Shown here piece after piece: positions 16,101-31,189 of a stretch of DNA of 64,000 nt (position 1 is its first letter; every line of letters begins with the position of its first letter). Source of the stretch: Amorphochlora amoebiformis (Eukaryota > Cercozoa > Chlorarachniophyceae); assembly GCA_054601695.1 (NCBI GenBank), contig BAAHQB010000001.1, positions 124,001-188,000 on the forward strand. The letters run 5' to 3'. A model generated the notes under the pieces. That model was not told where the DNA came from and ran no database searches. It was given only the letters and a program-made list of their open reading frames with translations. Made by a program: the position numbers and the translations under genes.

Positions 16101-17812
16101 GAGTAAATGGCTAACACTTTCAGGGTGTATGTTCGGTCCTCTCCAAGGTCCATATCAAAATACATATATCCATAGTGGTGGCATATGTATGCGTGGCCCT
16201 GTTTGCCTACTTTTACTCGTATTTTCTTTTTGAGCGGTTGCATCTCGTGCACGTAAGAGATATTATTCGTGAAATTAGAGGTGGCTCCAGAGTCTACTAT
16301 CACTCTTTCAGGATGACCTACCTCAGCAACTATATTGTGCTCTATATATATACTGGGTTCCACCATGTAAGGACACACATCTATGATATCAGATAAATTG
16401 TCATCAAGAGGCACATTGGGCATGGCAGTCACAACTCTCGTCGTTTTGGCCCCCCCTTTTGGGGTATTTGTCTCATCCAAAGAGATCACTGAGGCAACCT
16501 GGTGCTGCGCTAGCATTGCCCTAGAGTTTTCACTACCCTGAATCAGCTTCTTAAAGCGAGCAGAGTGTGGGCAGGCTGCCATATAATGGTCTTTAGCACC
16601 ACAGAGAAGACATTCGCCTCGCTGGGCTTGTCTGGGCCTCTTGGGCTCCCTTTCTGGCTGGTTAGAGCCGCTTCTCTTTGTTCCATACCACCATTGGTAT
16701 CTCGGGTGGCGTCCACGCCCCCGGTGTCTGTAGCCTCGCCCACGCGAGCGGCTACGACCTCGGCCTCGGCCTTGGTAACTGTTAAAGAAGTTACTGCCGG
16801 GTTCCGAATCATGCCTGATCGAATCGATCCCTTTCGCCATTCGTTCTTTGGCATCTTTCTTGACTTGGTAGACCTGAGTCCTCAAGTCGTCCACGACGGC
16901 GTCGAAAGTCGAGTACTTCTTTGCACGCGCGACCATCTTGAGCGCGTCATAGTGGGGTCCATGAAGACATTGCAGAAGCAGGTCAGTCTTCGATATAAGA
17001 GATCGCTCCTCCCCCACTTCTTGAAGCTTTTCGGCCACTCTGGAGATCTCGGCCGCAGCCTTTGAGAATGGGTAGCCTTTCTTCGGTATCTCGGTGTAGC
17101 GTTGAATAAGCTGGTACTTAACGTGGCTGTCGTCCGGGCTGAATCGCTTGAGCAGTAATAGCCAATTCTTGATTGGGTGAAAGTCCGCTGAAACCTTCGC
17201 CTCGGATCCAGTAGCCGGCGAAATGGTGTCCAGGATCGCTCCGTTGCATTGTTTGATGTTGTGCAGGTGAGTCCTGCCCGCACTAGTCTTTGGTCCGCCC
17301 AAGGGTTTAAGCTGGGCCTCCCCGATTTCCTTGGACTTCATCTTCAAAATCTTCATCCGAAGGTTCCGGTCAAACGTTGGTTTTTCGATTACACACATCG
17401 CCTCCCCCTCGATGGTGATCTTAAACACGTGAGTGACACGTTCCCTGTCGAAGAGACTCTTCATATGAGTGCAGTAGAATCGGAAGTTTCCATCTTTGTA
17501 CTTGAACTTCTGCACGGTCTTGTGAGCGTAGATCCGGATGCGTCGAGTTCCACGGTCAGGTTGGCGAGCTTTCTTCGTCGACACCGAACCACTGTCAGAT
17601 GACATGTGTCCGTCCTCGTGGACATTAATCTTGGTGTCGATGTCGTCTTGGGCCATTTTGTTTTCAGCAGACGGAGGGTTTCCTCTTTGTTTCTTCTCCT
17701 CCGCTGTCGCCCTAGTCTCGGCTTGCGTACCCGTGACCACACGACCAGAGCGGGTCATGACGGCATGGGTAGCAGCGGTTGGTTCGCTTGCGGCGGAAGC
17801 GGGAGTGCTCAT
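13121..17812 (-). CDS. Copia gag-pol polyprotein, 1563 aa
   Basis: One uninterrupted frame from ATG at 17812. Gag with a CCHC knuckle (CLLCGAKDHYMAAC, ~residue 401). Aspartic protease with DSGAT (~507). Integrase HHCC (HQRLCH ... CMTC, ~650 on) and core with FRADGEG (~787) and E in NGVSE (~823); 35 residues separate D and E, as in DD35E. The first catalytic Asp is probably the D of LNSDQ, just after a TA-encoded IYIYTY stretch. RT has the copia-type VDD (GVFVDDI, ~1255). RNase H: AYVDASFA (~1414) and TESEY. The replication proteins act in a cytoplasmic virus-like particle and then insert cDNA. Intact and possibly active; expressed as a single frame with no frameshift between gag and pol. Confidence 0.95.
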   Translation of the reverse strand: MSTPASAASEPTAATHAVMTRSGRVVTGTQAETRATAEEKKQRGNPPSAENKMAQDDIDTKINVHEDGHMSSDSGSVSTKKARQPDRGTRRIRIYAHKTVQKFKYKDGNFRFYCTHMKSLFDRERVTHVFKITIEGEAMCVIEKPTFDRNLRMKILKMKSKEIGEAQLKPLGGPKTSAGRTHLHNIKQCNGAILDTISPATGSEAKVSADFHPIKNWLLLLKRFSPDDSHVKYQLIQRYTEIPKKGYPFSKAAAEISRVAEKLQEVGEERSLISKTDLLLQCLHGPHYDALKMVARAKKYSTFDAVVDDLRTQVYQVKKDAKERMAKGIDSIRHDSEPGSNFFNSYQGRGRGRSRSRGRGYRHRGRGRHPRYQWWYGTKRSGSNQPEREPKRPRQAQRGECLLCGAKDHYMAACPHSARFKKLIQGSENSRAMLAQHQVASVISLDETNTPKGGAKTTRVVTAMPNVPLDDNLSDIIDVCPYMVEPSIYIEHNIVAEVGHPERVIVDSGATSNFTNNISYVHEMQPLKKKIRVKVGKQGHAYICHHYGYMYFDMDLGEDRTYTLKVLAIYSKDTTGTFLSVARMDKRGIKIIIHQRKITFEYEQVHIGYADLAGSNLYYLRGQPKTQSKMYQGVHNTILIRETVPLEMLNHQRLCHVSARKQRQTAQLVLGMNCPQRFNSKLRCMTCEVANCTRIPVRGPERAPLVPVGKMGTKTIYIYTYHRLNSDQKTLPESIRGYHGFVVLVHHGSRALFLRLIKNKRETLNTVKTVIATLKTQFGVSINEFRADGEGTYVSRGMQDHLRDQGIRWNPSTPYRPEQNGVSERIIQTIMRMTRAILHHASLTYGYWCYAAQVAAHTYNRLKHSTLATAVPWEVLTNYKPNISYFRVFGCICLVHIPKEQRQEETKLMKRPSSLYDRGRYMRFVGYTNQPGQYILRDKRGKQYRRMVNVWYEKMFKFPQEQIEERNDEIKNNSDEQRAQQEAHESSQPRRSAREARGVRAPLYGLDDYIFELSHHLNASVADIKFVPPKDDLYIYMNKQPTVQQLEDIPLSYYDAINCREKSEWKKAIQSEYDSLVENNTWTLMSCPKGVRPLTTKHVYTKKLKPDNTIRYKMRLVARGFNQQEGKEYFFTYAPTLSLNSLRIMLALATVWSLKGHNIDITTAYLYAKIDADIYLKIPKGYKPTTPREHRIMITPGEKVLKLNKSIYGLKQSGHLWNKTLVEFITSLGFKQSVIDPGVFTVTRYGRKMILGVFVDDIPIFYAAKNDLEWILRNIGSRFKFKNLGPLHHCLGLEITTNPNGEFGLSQTRYIQRLREKYAPNTRKVRTPMATAFDPFLDSERVGSTRYRQKIGALIYLSVGTRPDISYAIGTLARFSAEPKQTHMDALDRLIHYVVNTSTVRIQYRRTDTMPEAYVDASFAQCKETGKSVSGHVVNLADGPVVWSSHRQKVVANSTTESEYIACSECVRDVIYVRELLTEFGVNLDRPVNINEDNQPAIAIATKEGLSKKSRSIRVSYHNVRYSIRAKEVRLIKVASEDNVADILTKPLANHPHKRLFVKMFQT

Positions 17813-17816
17813 TACC

Positions 17817-17993
17817 TATTACGTGGTGGGCGGTGATGCAGATGAGATCTGTCTATGATTACGTAGTAACTTGCCGATGCGTGAGCGGTAACTTAAACTA
17901 ATGAACTGTTCTTCCGCTCATAGGACTAATTCGGTAAAACCTAATTTGTCGGCGGTCTCGTCATTCTGTCTTCACATTCATCCCTCACTGACA
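17817..17993 (-). repeat. 5' LTR of copia element
   Basis: 177 bp, identical to the 3' LTR. It should carry the element's promoter, but I see no clear TATA box beyond AT-rich stretches. The gag start codon lies 4 nt after its end. Confidence 0.92.
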
Positions 17994-17998
17994 TGGAT

Positions 17999-18022
17999 TA
18001 TGTATGTATATACAACATATGT

Positions 18023-18067
<45 letters not shown>

Positions 18068-18138
18068 TAATATCATAAAAGGTATATTATATATCATGAT
18101 ATATATATATATATACATACATATATATATATATATAC

Positions 18139-18203
<65 letters not shown>

Positions 18204-18364
18204 CATATATCATCATCATCATCATCATCATACTAAAAGATACATAACAACATACATGTACTATGAATGATTAGTTTTTGGAAGGGAATTATTATTCAAC
18301 AGATATAACGCTAGTCCAAACTTGAACTTGGGCACACTGCAGTAGATGTTCATGCCAAACGTTA

Positions 18365-18411
<47 letters not shown>

Positions 18412-18551
18412 GAATCACGATACACTGCACTCCCAAGAGCCTCAGATCAGCTGCTGTCAGTCCGGGAATCTCCTAGACAAGATAAGTCGACCTCGAAGGC
18501 TCCAATCCGCTGTAACATTAACGTTAACCGTTGAGCTGTTCCCTACCAACA
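17999..18551. repeat. TA repeats, (TCA)n run and kinase 3' flank
   Basis: (TA)n to ~18205, a short (ATC)n run at 18209-18231, unique sequence at 18232-18360, then TA. Bases 18420-18551 are unique and follow the proposed kinase stop codon. They contain a minus-sense open stretch (IPGLTAADLRLLGV) that could be an alternative last exon. Confidence 0.6.
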
Positions 18552-21906
<3,355 letters not shown>

Positions 21907-22214
21907 TGCCGACGGGCTGATGCCGAAAAAATATCGCCCGAGTCCAACCTAATTTAACTTGATTCCACCTTAAACTGACAATGGACTTCCGAGCCGAACA
22001 TTTGCTCTCTTTTTTGAACCAAAATGACATAATTTACCCCCGAGGTTTTAACAATTATTTCGTGCACCAATATTAGGTAATTTCAGGTCGAAATTCTCAT
22101 TTGAAACTTCTTCGGCCGAAAAACCTTCGTTTAAAAGTTATGCATGAAACCGCCACATTTCTGCTAAGATGAAGAGGGGACTTAATTTAACTACCGAAGG
22201 GCCCCCGCTCAGAA
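21907..22214. promoter_or_regulatory. Shared intergenic region of divergent kinase and PHD genes
   Basis: About 300 bp of non-repetitive sequence between two start codons that point away from each other. This is where bidirectional promoter elements would be expected. I see no unambiguous TATA box or known motif, so the function is inferred from position only. Confidence 0.4.
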
Positions 22215-23007
22215 ATGAAGCCCATGGCCAGCCCCGTTGCGCCACGCGCCTTGTGCGGGCTCGAAGCCCTTTTCAACACTACGAGATGTGGGAACTTGGT
22301 GTGCAAGTCGACCAGTTCCCGCTGGACGCCGACAATTTACCAGCTGAAGCCCCACGTGTTGTGTGCAGTATGCTACCCATATTTCAAGGCGGGCAGGTGG
22401 GGTCGTTCTTCTAAATTTGTCGTGTTTTGGGGTTCTGGGGCTGGGATCAGGTTCGGGATGGTTCCAATAAGTTGATTGTGAGTGTTTGTCGTGAATTCTG
22501 CTGGGGTGGGGGTTTGATGATAGGTGTTGTAAGTACTGCCAGCAGATCCACAGGCAAGGCGACAAGGATGGGTGAGTTTTATGTACCTTAATTGTTAGAA
22601 ATTCGACTTCTCGATGTCATAGGAGTGACTTTTAAATCTCTAGAAGTATTACATTTGTATTAGATGCGATTCGTATTGAAGTACGTTTTCAATTTATGAT
22701 TCGCTACGTCTCAAAATGTTACATTTGCTGTGAACCCGCCAAAACCAATATAGCCTTCCCGCCCATTTTCATTTCCCCTCCTCCGACCTCCCCTCCTAAA
22801 AGGATAAAAAATTGTCACGTATAGGTTCGATGGCAAGAAGTGGGTCGAGTGCTCTCTTTGTCTCGGGCGGAGTCACGTTTCATGCGAGCAACGGAACGGG
22901 CTTTCTGTAGCGGAAGATTTGTATCAGATGGCTACCGAGACTAGGGTATTCTTGCCAACTTTCTATACATATATGTATGCATGTGCACTCACAGACACAT
23001 ATTTAAC

Positions 23008-23066
<59 letters not shown>

Positions 23067-23228
23067 TGAGAGAGTGGGAGTATATACTTTATGCAACCCG
23101 TACAGTTTGCGCAGACGAGAAGATGAAGACACTAAACTTTAGATGTAACATGTTACTTCATACATTTACATACATGTGCGTAGTCATTATTAGTATTACA
23201 TAAAAATATAGAATACATTATATAAATT

Positions 23229-23262
<34 letters not shown>

Positions 23263-24171
23263 ATATATATATATTTATTTATATATATATATATATATAT
23301 TATGTATGATGTGTATATATACGTAGGAACATATCTACACATAGTTATATACATGCGCATATATCGGTATTTTTAAAATATAATATTAGTAAAATCCACT
23401 TAATAGATGGAAGCATGTTACCATGATAATGGGAGCTTGAATTTGACATATCATTGTCTCAGGGAGGTCTGGAGCATATGTTCTTCCTGTGTATAACCTG
23501 CCGTAAGAAAGCGAGAAAGGCGAGTTTTCTTTTTTTTTATTTCCAATCATTCAATCAGTTCTCCGTGTTTTTTTCTACGCATTTGGATGGGAAGAAGTCG
23601 AGATAGACCTTCCTTTATACTTTCCACAATATCTCGGTTGAATGATACATACGTATGCCCGACTGACGAACATCAAATTCTCAGGAGAAGGACTACGCAT
23701 TCGATTTGTTTTGTCTGGAGATCCGAAGAGCGATGGTAATGTACATACAAATTGTTTACAAATGTGTATTGTACGAATACATGCAAATTTTTGTCATGTT
23801 TTGCACCTAAGAAGTAATATTGCTTGTTAACTATCATTGAAGGATAGTGTTTATATTTTCAAGGTTTAACATACCCAATCCACTCGTAGGAATTCGCCGC
23901 GAGCAGAAAACACAGAGAGGTACAAATATGCACTCAAAAAACAAATATGACAAGTACATGTATATATATATGTATCTATACATATACATATGTATACATA
24001 TATTATATATATGATATATATACAACCAAAAAAATGCACATATGTTGTATCTTACGCATGAATTAGGCTACGGCCGTGGCCGCCCCAATGGTTATCACTC
24101 AGTCCCAGGTAAAAGCATGTACCATCTTGCATAATATATATTATATATTTATACAGCACATATAATGTAAT

Positions 24172-24204
<33 letters not shown>

Positions 24205-24337
24205 TTGTTTTTTTTTGTAATATATATGTGTGTATGCATATGTACAATATATATTGTATATATCCATATGGGAATTTTTTTATATATATATATACATATA
24301 TGTGTATGTGTGTGTAACCTATATGCACATGTGCATG

Positions 24338-24378
<41 letters not shown>

Positions 24379-25041
24379 ATGCACAATTAATGTGTTATGG
24401 ACATATCTGATTACATACCAACGTTTACCAGATACATTATATATATTGTATATACATGTTATCTGCACAGGCCGAGCCTAAACCCGAGCATATAGAGACC
24501 CCGGCGCTGGAAATGAAGCGCAATAATCATATTTCTGCTAATTCAAACTCAAGTTCCAGAAACCGCACTCCAGAGGACCTCGTCTCCGCATTCCTAAGAA
24601 AAGGTCGTGACGTTGACCTTGGGAAGAGAGTTGGGGTTACTGTTTGGGTTGGTTGATGCTGAACGTCTAGTTTAAACCAAAGTTCCTTTGGAAAATGGTT
24701 TTGTGCAAGAATTTTATATATACCCATATTTACGTCTCTTTGCTTATTTGTACACCAACACATACCCAAACTAATCCTAACCCTAACTCCCTCCAGACCT
24801 GACCGTCTCCTCCACGTCAAATCCAGCCCCAACGCCGATCTCTCCTGCTCCTGTCTCACTTGAAGGCTTAGAAGCAACCAAAAACTCGAGAAAGAGACCT
24901 CTGCAGGCGTTTATCGAGACCATCACACCCCCGGCGTCGCAGTCGGGTCAAAGTTTGCAGATATTAGCAAGGCTGCTTAATGGGAGTCATCATTTTAGCG
25001 GCGCGGGAGGGAAGGGGGAGAGAAAAGAGGACAGAGGGTGA
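22215..25041 (+). CDS. PHD-finger protein with N-terminal Cys motif, 8 exons
   Basis: Exons: 22215-22396, 22825-22945, 23463-23519, 23685-23735, 23890-23919, 24067-24108, 24471-24603, 24797-25041; about 286 aa. The joined protein has a full Cys4-His-Cys3 pattern: CAVC, 16 residues, CSLC, 4, H, 2, C (SHVSC), 29, CITC. All spacings fit a PHD finger, a histone-tail reader in chromatin proteins. Just before it, RCGNLVCKSTSSRWTP ... LCAVCYPYFK also resembles a GATA-type finger. The C-terminus is Ser/Pro/Thr-rich and disordered (SSTSNPAPTPISPAP). The exon 3 donor in this model is GC (AAG|GCGAGT); a GTAAGA donor at 23503 gives another frame that stops early in exon 24471. Start is the first ATG that opens the frame. 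Confidence 0.7.
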
Positions 25042-25148
25042 GGAGGATTTTTCATTATTTTGTTCTTTTCCGGGTTGAATGTAGACCGCCGACTCGGGGA
25101 GAGCTGGGGGTTATGGTTTGGAAATGTTTACATAAATATTACACCCAA

Positions 25149-25183
<35 letters not shown>

Positions 25184-25213
25184 AATAACATACATTAATT
25201 CATTCAAAACAGG

Positions 25214-25419
25214 ATGGAAGTTGAAAGTAAGATTACGGTTCCGGGTGGGGGTGTAATGCTTATCACGCCGCAAACTCAAAAGACTAAGAAGATTCAAAAC
25301 AGGTGTGTAGTGTGGCTGCGGTATATTCAACAAATTAATATTATACATGTACATATATGAATATATATATATATATATATATGTGTGTATATATATATAT
25401 ATGTAATATATAATATACG

Positions 25420-25453
<34 letters not shown>

Positions 25454-25483
25454 ATATATATATATGTAATATATAATATACGT

Positions 25484-25515
<32 letters not shown>

Positions 25516-25652
25516 TATCAAGAGGGCACGTAGAATTCTGTGTTTAGGAACCCCCCAAGTCCAAATAACAGGTTTAATGTTGTGTATATAATACATATAT
25601 ATATACACACACATATATACACACAGTATATATATATATATATTATATATAT

Positions 25653-25717
<65 letters not shown>

Positions 25718-26911
25718 CTCACATAACATTGAAAGAAAAAACGAGGAAATAGGTGTGGCATATATAGAATTATTCATACATGATACACAAAAATATATAA
25801 TACTTATATATATACACATTATCAGATGCACTAGGCCACTGACCGTAAGCCCCGAAGTAGACAAGCCCTCAGATATCATTACTACGTGCACCAGATCGAC
25901 CCGAAACCAAACATTACATTATCAGCATACAAACGGATCACCGACCATACCAAGCCCTACCATGGCACCTTGACGGATGCCGCTAGAGTAGGTACATGTA
26001 CATATAAGTAAAAATACATATATGTATATATATCACCGAGGCTGAGTATACCACCGGCTCAACCACCTAGACCGTTGCCGCTCGTGGTATAAAATTTTCA
26101 AGCCTGGAATTGTGTATTATGTATGTATTCCGCTAGATGTTATTCTGGCGAAGCAGCTCTCCAGCAAACTCAAGGTAGAGCACTAGAACTAAAAATAGTC
26201 GCGACAATTGCACGATAGCATAGTCTAGTCGAGATTAGTGATGATCGGCCTCGACCTGTGCACTAGTATTTTCGATATCTGAATTTACATTTTACTAGTT
26301 TTAATAACCAATGGTTTTTACAACGTTCTTCGATACACCACTGTTATACATATCTAAATATCTTATATATATATATATATATATTGTTATTTGTACATAT
26401 ATACATACTTGAATGATACGAATGTCACGGTGGATATGTGTATATATATATATATATATATATTTGTATATTTATATATATTTGAAAATATATCAAGGTG
26501 TGTCTACATATATATATTATACATACATATATATATATATATATATATTATACATATATATATATATATCGTAGAGTCTATAAACAAGGTTTGTGTTGTG
26601 ACACTGGATCATGATACTAAAATACAATTCCACGTATACGCGTCAAGCAAAAAATTACCGAATATCCGGCGTAATCGATCATGATACAATCATATATATT
26701 TGACAAATACTGCGGTTCTGGCATAATAACTAGAGTTTATCGTTGTGATTTATTTTAATATTTCATCATATGTACACACTGATTTTTTGAACTAAAGTTT
26801 ACAATATCAAAGTAGTAGTATAAATATTTATATATATTTTTATATATATATGTATGTGTGTGACTGTGTGTATCAAAAAGCAATATAAAGTACTGACATA
26901 TACATATTATA

Positions 26912-26949
<38 letters not shown>

Positions 26950-27241
26950 ATATATATATATATATATATATACATGATATATGTATATATCATATATATA
27001 TAAAATATATATATATATATATTTCTATATTTAATAGTATAACAGTGTATGTACTCAGTAGCTAACGTAGCTATACACACAGACAGCCCAAAAATTGCAA
27101 CAATCTAGACAATATGAAAGAATTACACATGTTTTGCAAGTTGACATGCGACTAGCCGAATCAGTCGGCCTTGACATCTTCGGTGTGAAACATATCGTCG
27201 AAAAACGTATCCACGTGTTCCAATACTCGACACTGCCATAA
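25214..27241 (+). CDS. Putative spliced gene downstream of the PHD gene
   Basis: A first exon 25214-25302 starts ATG ([20 protein letters not shown]) and ends at a GTGTGT donor. The island 25835-25991 is open in two frames. One (acceptor gcactag) contains [20 protein letters not shown] and joins in phase to 26137-26174 ([12 protein letters not shown]) and then 27083-27241 ([13 protein letters not shown] ... FQYSTLP, stop). The other (acceptor atcag) joins in phase from the first exon and ends at TGA 25973 with a Ser/Thr/Pro-rich tail. Either one gene with alternative ends or two genes is possible. The long version would be helical. Function is not recognised. Confidence 0.4.
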
Positions 27242-27286
27242 CATATTATATTCACATAAAGTAATTTTATATTTACATTATATATT

Positions 27287-27320
<34 letters not shown>

Positions 27321-27322
27321 GC

Positions 27323-27384
<62 letters not shown>

Positions 27385-27501
27385 TGATATATATATATAT
27401 ATATAATATATAATATATATATATACATTATATATTATATATATATATTATATATATAGTTATATATTATATATATATATATAAATACATATATATATTA
27501 T

Positions 27502-27544
<43 letters not shown>

Positions 27545-27561
27545 TATGTATGTGTATAAAA

Positions 27562-27630
<69 letters not shown>

Positions 27631-27784
27631 CACACACACACACACACATATATATATATTATATATATATATATATATTTATGCATGTAACATTCAAATA
27701 CATATACCCACACAATATTTGGTAAGAAATATATAACATGCAATATATATATATATATATAATGTATATATATATATGTATCTA

Positions 27785-27825
<41 letters not shown>

Positions 27826-27916
27826 AATAGCATATAAATGGGAATATATATGTACAGATTATGCATATTTCTATCGATATTATATAGATCATCATATATT
27901 ACAATATATGTATACT

Positions 27917-27952
<36 letters not shown>

Positions 27953-28039
27953 ATATATGTAAATCTATAATATATAATATACAATATATAATATATTATA
28001 TATGTATATATATATTTATTTATATATGTATATATATTT

Positions 28040-28094
<55 letters not shown>

Positions 28095-28170
28095 TACTAC
28101 AAAGTACATGTCTGTTTACCTGATCTGTTCGCATTCTAACAAGCGTTGAAGTTTCCCCCACTCGAAACTT
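27242..28170. repeat. TA microsatellite with AC runs
   Basis: (TA)n with short (AC)n near 27290 and 27625 and brief unique patches. No gene seen. Confidence 0.85.
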
Positions 28171-28171
28171 C

Positions 28172-28321
28172 AGAAGCAAATGATACCTACACGTGTGCAT
28201 TTATATATCTTCGAAACATATATGTATATATAGCAAATGATACCCTACACGTGTGCATTTATATATCTTCGAAACATATATGTATATATAGCACCTACAC
28301 GTGTGCATTTGTATATCTTCG

Positions 28322-28361
<40 letters not shown>

Positions 28362-29056
28362 TATGTATGTATGCATGTAGCAAATGATACCTACACGTGT
28401 GCATTTATATATCTTCGAAACATATATGTATATATAGCAAATGATACCCTACACGTGTGCATTTATATATCTTCGAAACATATATGTATATATAGCAAAT
28501 GATACCCTACACGTGTGCATTTATATATCTTCGGAACATATATGTATATGGCAAATAATACCTATACGTGTGCATTTATATATCTTCGAAACATATATGT
28601 ATATGTAGCAAATGATACCTACACGTGTGCATTTATATATCTTCGAAACATATATGTATATGTAGCAAATGATATCTACACGTGTGCATTTATATATCTT
28701 CGAAACATATATGTATATGTAGCAAATGATACCTACACGTGTGCATTTATATATCTTCGAAACATATATGTATATATAGCAAATGATACCTACACGTGTG
28801 CATTTATATATCTTCGAAACATACATGTATATATAGCAAATGATACCCTACACGTGTGCATTTATATATCTTCGAAACATATATGTATATATAGCAAATG
28901 ATACCCTACACGTGTGCATTTATATATCTTCGAAACATATGTGTATGTAGCAAATGATACCTATACGTGCATTTATGTATCTTCGAAACATATATGTATA
29001 CATAGCAAATGATACCTATACGTGTGCATTTATATATCTTTGAAACATATATGAAT
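28172..29056. repeat. 57-58-bp minisatellite, ~15 copies
   Basis: Head-to-tail copies of a unit containing gcaaatgatacctacacg, tgtgcatttatatatcttcg and aaacatatatgtatata. A TA tract interrupts it near 28330-28375. Many units are 57 bp, so long frames stay open on both strands (plus-strand repeat TYTCAFIYLRNIYVY). No spacer/repeat division exists. I regard it as non-coding. Confidence 0.92.
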
Positions 29057-29063
29057 ATATATA

Positions 29064-29117
<54 letters not shown>

Positions 29118-29588
29118 CACACACACACACACACACACACGAACAAACAATAATACCTCGGCGGCAAGAATAACGCCATCCGAACCGAAGTAACGGTCGC
29201 TAACCTCTCAGTTGAAACGTCATATTGAGCCGCCTTTTTTTTTTTTGGGTAAATTCTTCGCGAAAAATGTATACGAGGGTCAGGATTAGACACCGGGTCA
29301 GAGTTGGGATACACACATACATACACACACATATATATAATATATATATATATATATATAAATATACAAATGTATATATATATAAATATATAAATATATA
29401 AATATACAAATCTACATATCTATGTAAATATTTACATACATTTATATACATATATATATATGTATATATATATATGTGTATATATATATATATAAATTTA
29501 CATATATATATATATGTGTTTATATATATAAATATATTTAAGGTATGTATTATGTTTATCCAATATAATACATAAAAAATATTTACAT

Positions 29589-29650
<62 letters not shown>

Positions 29651-29696
29651 ACATTGACATGTCTGTGTTAATATATATTTTATATATATATTATAT

Positions 29697-29729
<33 letters not shown>

Positions 29730-30175
29730 CAATATATAATAAATATATTATGTATTTATATATATATATATATGTGTGTGTGTATACATATACATATATA
29801 TACACACATATACATATATATTCACACATATGTATGTATATATATATATATATATACATATTCATACAAACACATACACAAATCCAGGTCAACTTGGATA
29901 CATCAAGACACACACACAAAGATGATATATCAAGACACACACACAAAGATAAACACCGTCTCACACACCACAATCTCCCCAACACCCTCAGAAACGTCCA
30001 GAAACCCCAACAGATTTCTAGATTCTAAGAAAGTTCGAGATATTTCGAGAGATAGACTCAACCTCTCCGTCATCCATACCGCCCCCTCGAAGTATCCCCC
30101 CCCCAGGAGGATACCCCCCCTTTTCCCCGGGAGATTTTTTCCTAGGAGAGCGTGAGGCATGTCGGACGACGTAGT
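29057..30175. other. TA repeats with two unique islands
   Basis: Unique sequence at 29130-29320 and 29880-30170. The second has two copies of a CAAGACACACACACAAAGAT-like unit and homopolymer C. No supportable exon. Confidence 0.6.
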
Positions 30176-30300
30176 CTTAGAGGGTTAGGTTAGTATTAGG
30201 GTTAGGGACAGGCTTAGGGTTGGGGTTAGGATCAAATTATTCAGCATTAGGGTTAGGATTGGGGTTAGGATTAGGGTTAGGGTTGGGGTTGGGTTTACCT
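30176..30300 (+). repeat. Degenerate TTAGGG block with partial conserved motif
   Basis: TTAGGG variants, including a partial copy (30229-30247) of the ~44-bp motif described in the findings. Confidence 0.85.
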
Positions 30301-30405
30301 TTAAGGTAAACGGATATGCGGGATAGGACGCGGGACTGGGGTATATATATAAAATATGTTGTATATATATAAAATATGTTGTATATATATAAAATATGTT
30401 GTATA

Positions 30406-30449
<44 letters not shown>

Positions 30450-30520
30450 CCTGCGCATGTACATTACACATGTGGATGTATGTGTACTATCACCTACATG
30501 CAAAGTTTCACAATACATGG

Positions 30521-30583
<63 letters not shown>

Positions 30584-31102
30584 ATATATATATATATATG
30601 TATCTAATATGTATACGTATTTATACATATTTATGTACACTATACCTTCGGAAGCACGAGGAGTTTCACCGACTCCACAGCCTGTAAGTACATCCCATAT
30701 ATATATATATATATACACATATATATATATATATTATGAATATATATATATATATATATATGTATATATTGTATTTCCCCATATACATATATACTTTGTA
30801 ACTTAAATTTGTCTCATAAAGGTATGTTATACATCCCACCAGCGCAATACAACGCCCAGCTAAATTTGTACATTTTTATATGCATTCACGTATCTAAGCT
30901 AAATTTTCATATTTTTACATATATATTTACGTCTTAGTAATCATGTAATGCATACCTTCGTAGATAGATATCTACATACACATATACGTTAACATATACA
31001 CATACATAAAGATATACATGTAAACATAGATTACACACACACAAACACACTGACACATATACTATATATATATATATATATATATATATCTACATGAACA
31101 TG

Positions 31103-31139
<37 letters not shown>

Positions 31140-31140
31140 A
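30301..31140. repeat. TA repeats and a 20-bp tandem repeat
   Basis: Four copies of aaaatatgttgtatatatat at ~30350-30410, then TA tracts. A short island at 30640-30700 carries a GTAAGT donor-like sequence, and unique AT-rich sequence follows at 30790-31050. Confidence 0.7.
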
Positions 31141-31189
31141 AAAACTATACCAACCCCACCCCCGAAAAAAAAAAAATAAAAAAAAAATT

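Larger units (their letters stand above)
12090..17998 (-). mobile_element. Intact Ty1/copia LTR retrotransposon (copy B)
   Basis: A full-length element on the minus strand. The two 177-bp LTRs (17817-17993 and 12095-12271) read identical base for base by eye, which implies recent insertion. A 5-bp duplication ATCCA (tggat on the plus strand) flanks it at 12090-12094 and 17994-17998. A polypurine tract (TTTGAGGGGGCG) directly precedes the 3' LTR. The single gag-pol frame starts 4 nt after the 5' LTR. Domain order gag-PR-INT-RT-RH is that of Ty1/copia (Pseudoviridae). No classic TGG-type primer-binding site is visible after the LTR. Confidence 0.93.

Noticed and set aside
13014-17858. Plus-strand frames inside the copia element
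   Set aside because: They are shadows of the single minus-strand gag-pol frame.
26219-26266. Plus-strand terminal exon ([15 protein letters not shown])
   Set aside because: It is in phase, but joining 26174 to 27083 gives a longer and more protein-like product. I kept it only as an alternative.
26040-26340. tRNA gene
   Set aside because: The island has tRNA-like GC content, but no A- and B-box pair or cloverleaf could be drawn on either strand.
27083-27241. Fragment of a bacterial luciferase-like monooxygenase ([13 protein letters not shown])
   Set aside because: Only about 13 residues resemble that family, and the exon joins in phase to local exons. The likeness is probably chance.
28172-29056. 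CRISPR array
   Set aside because: Repeats run head to tail with no unique spacers, in a eukaryotic context.
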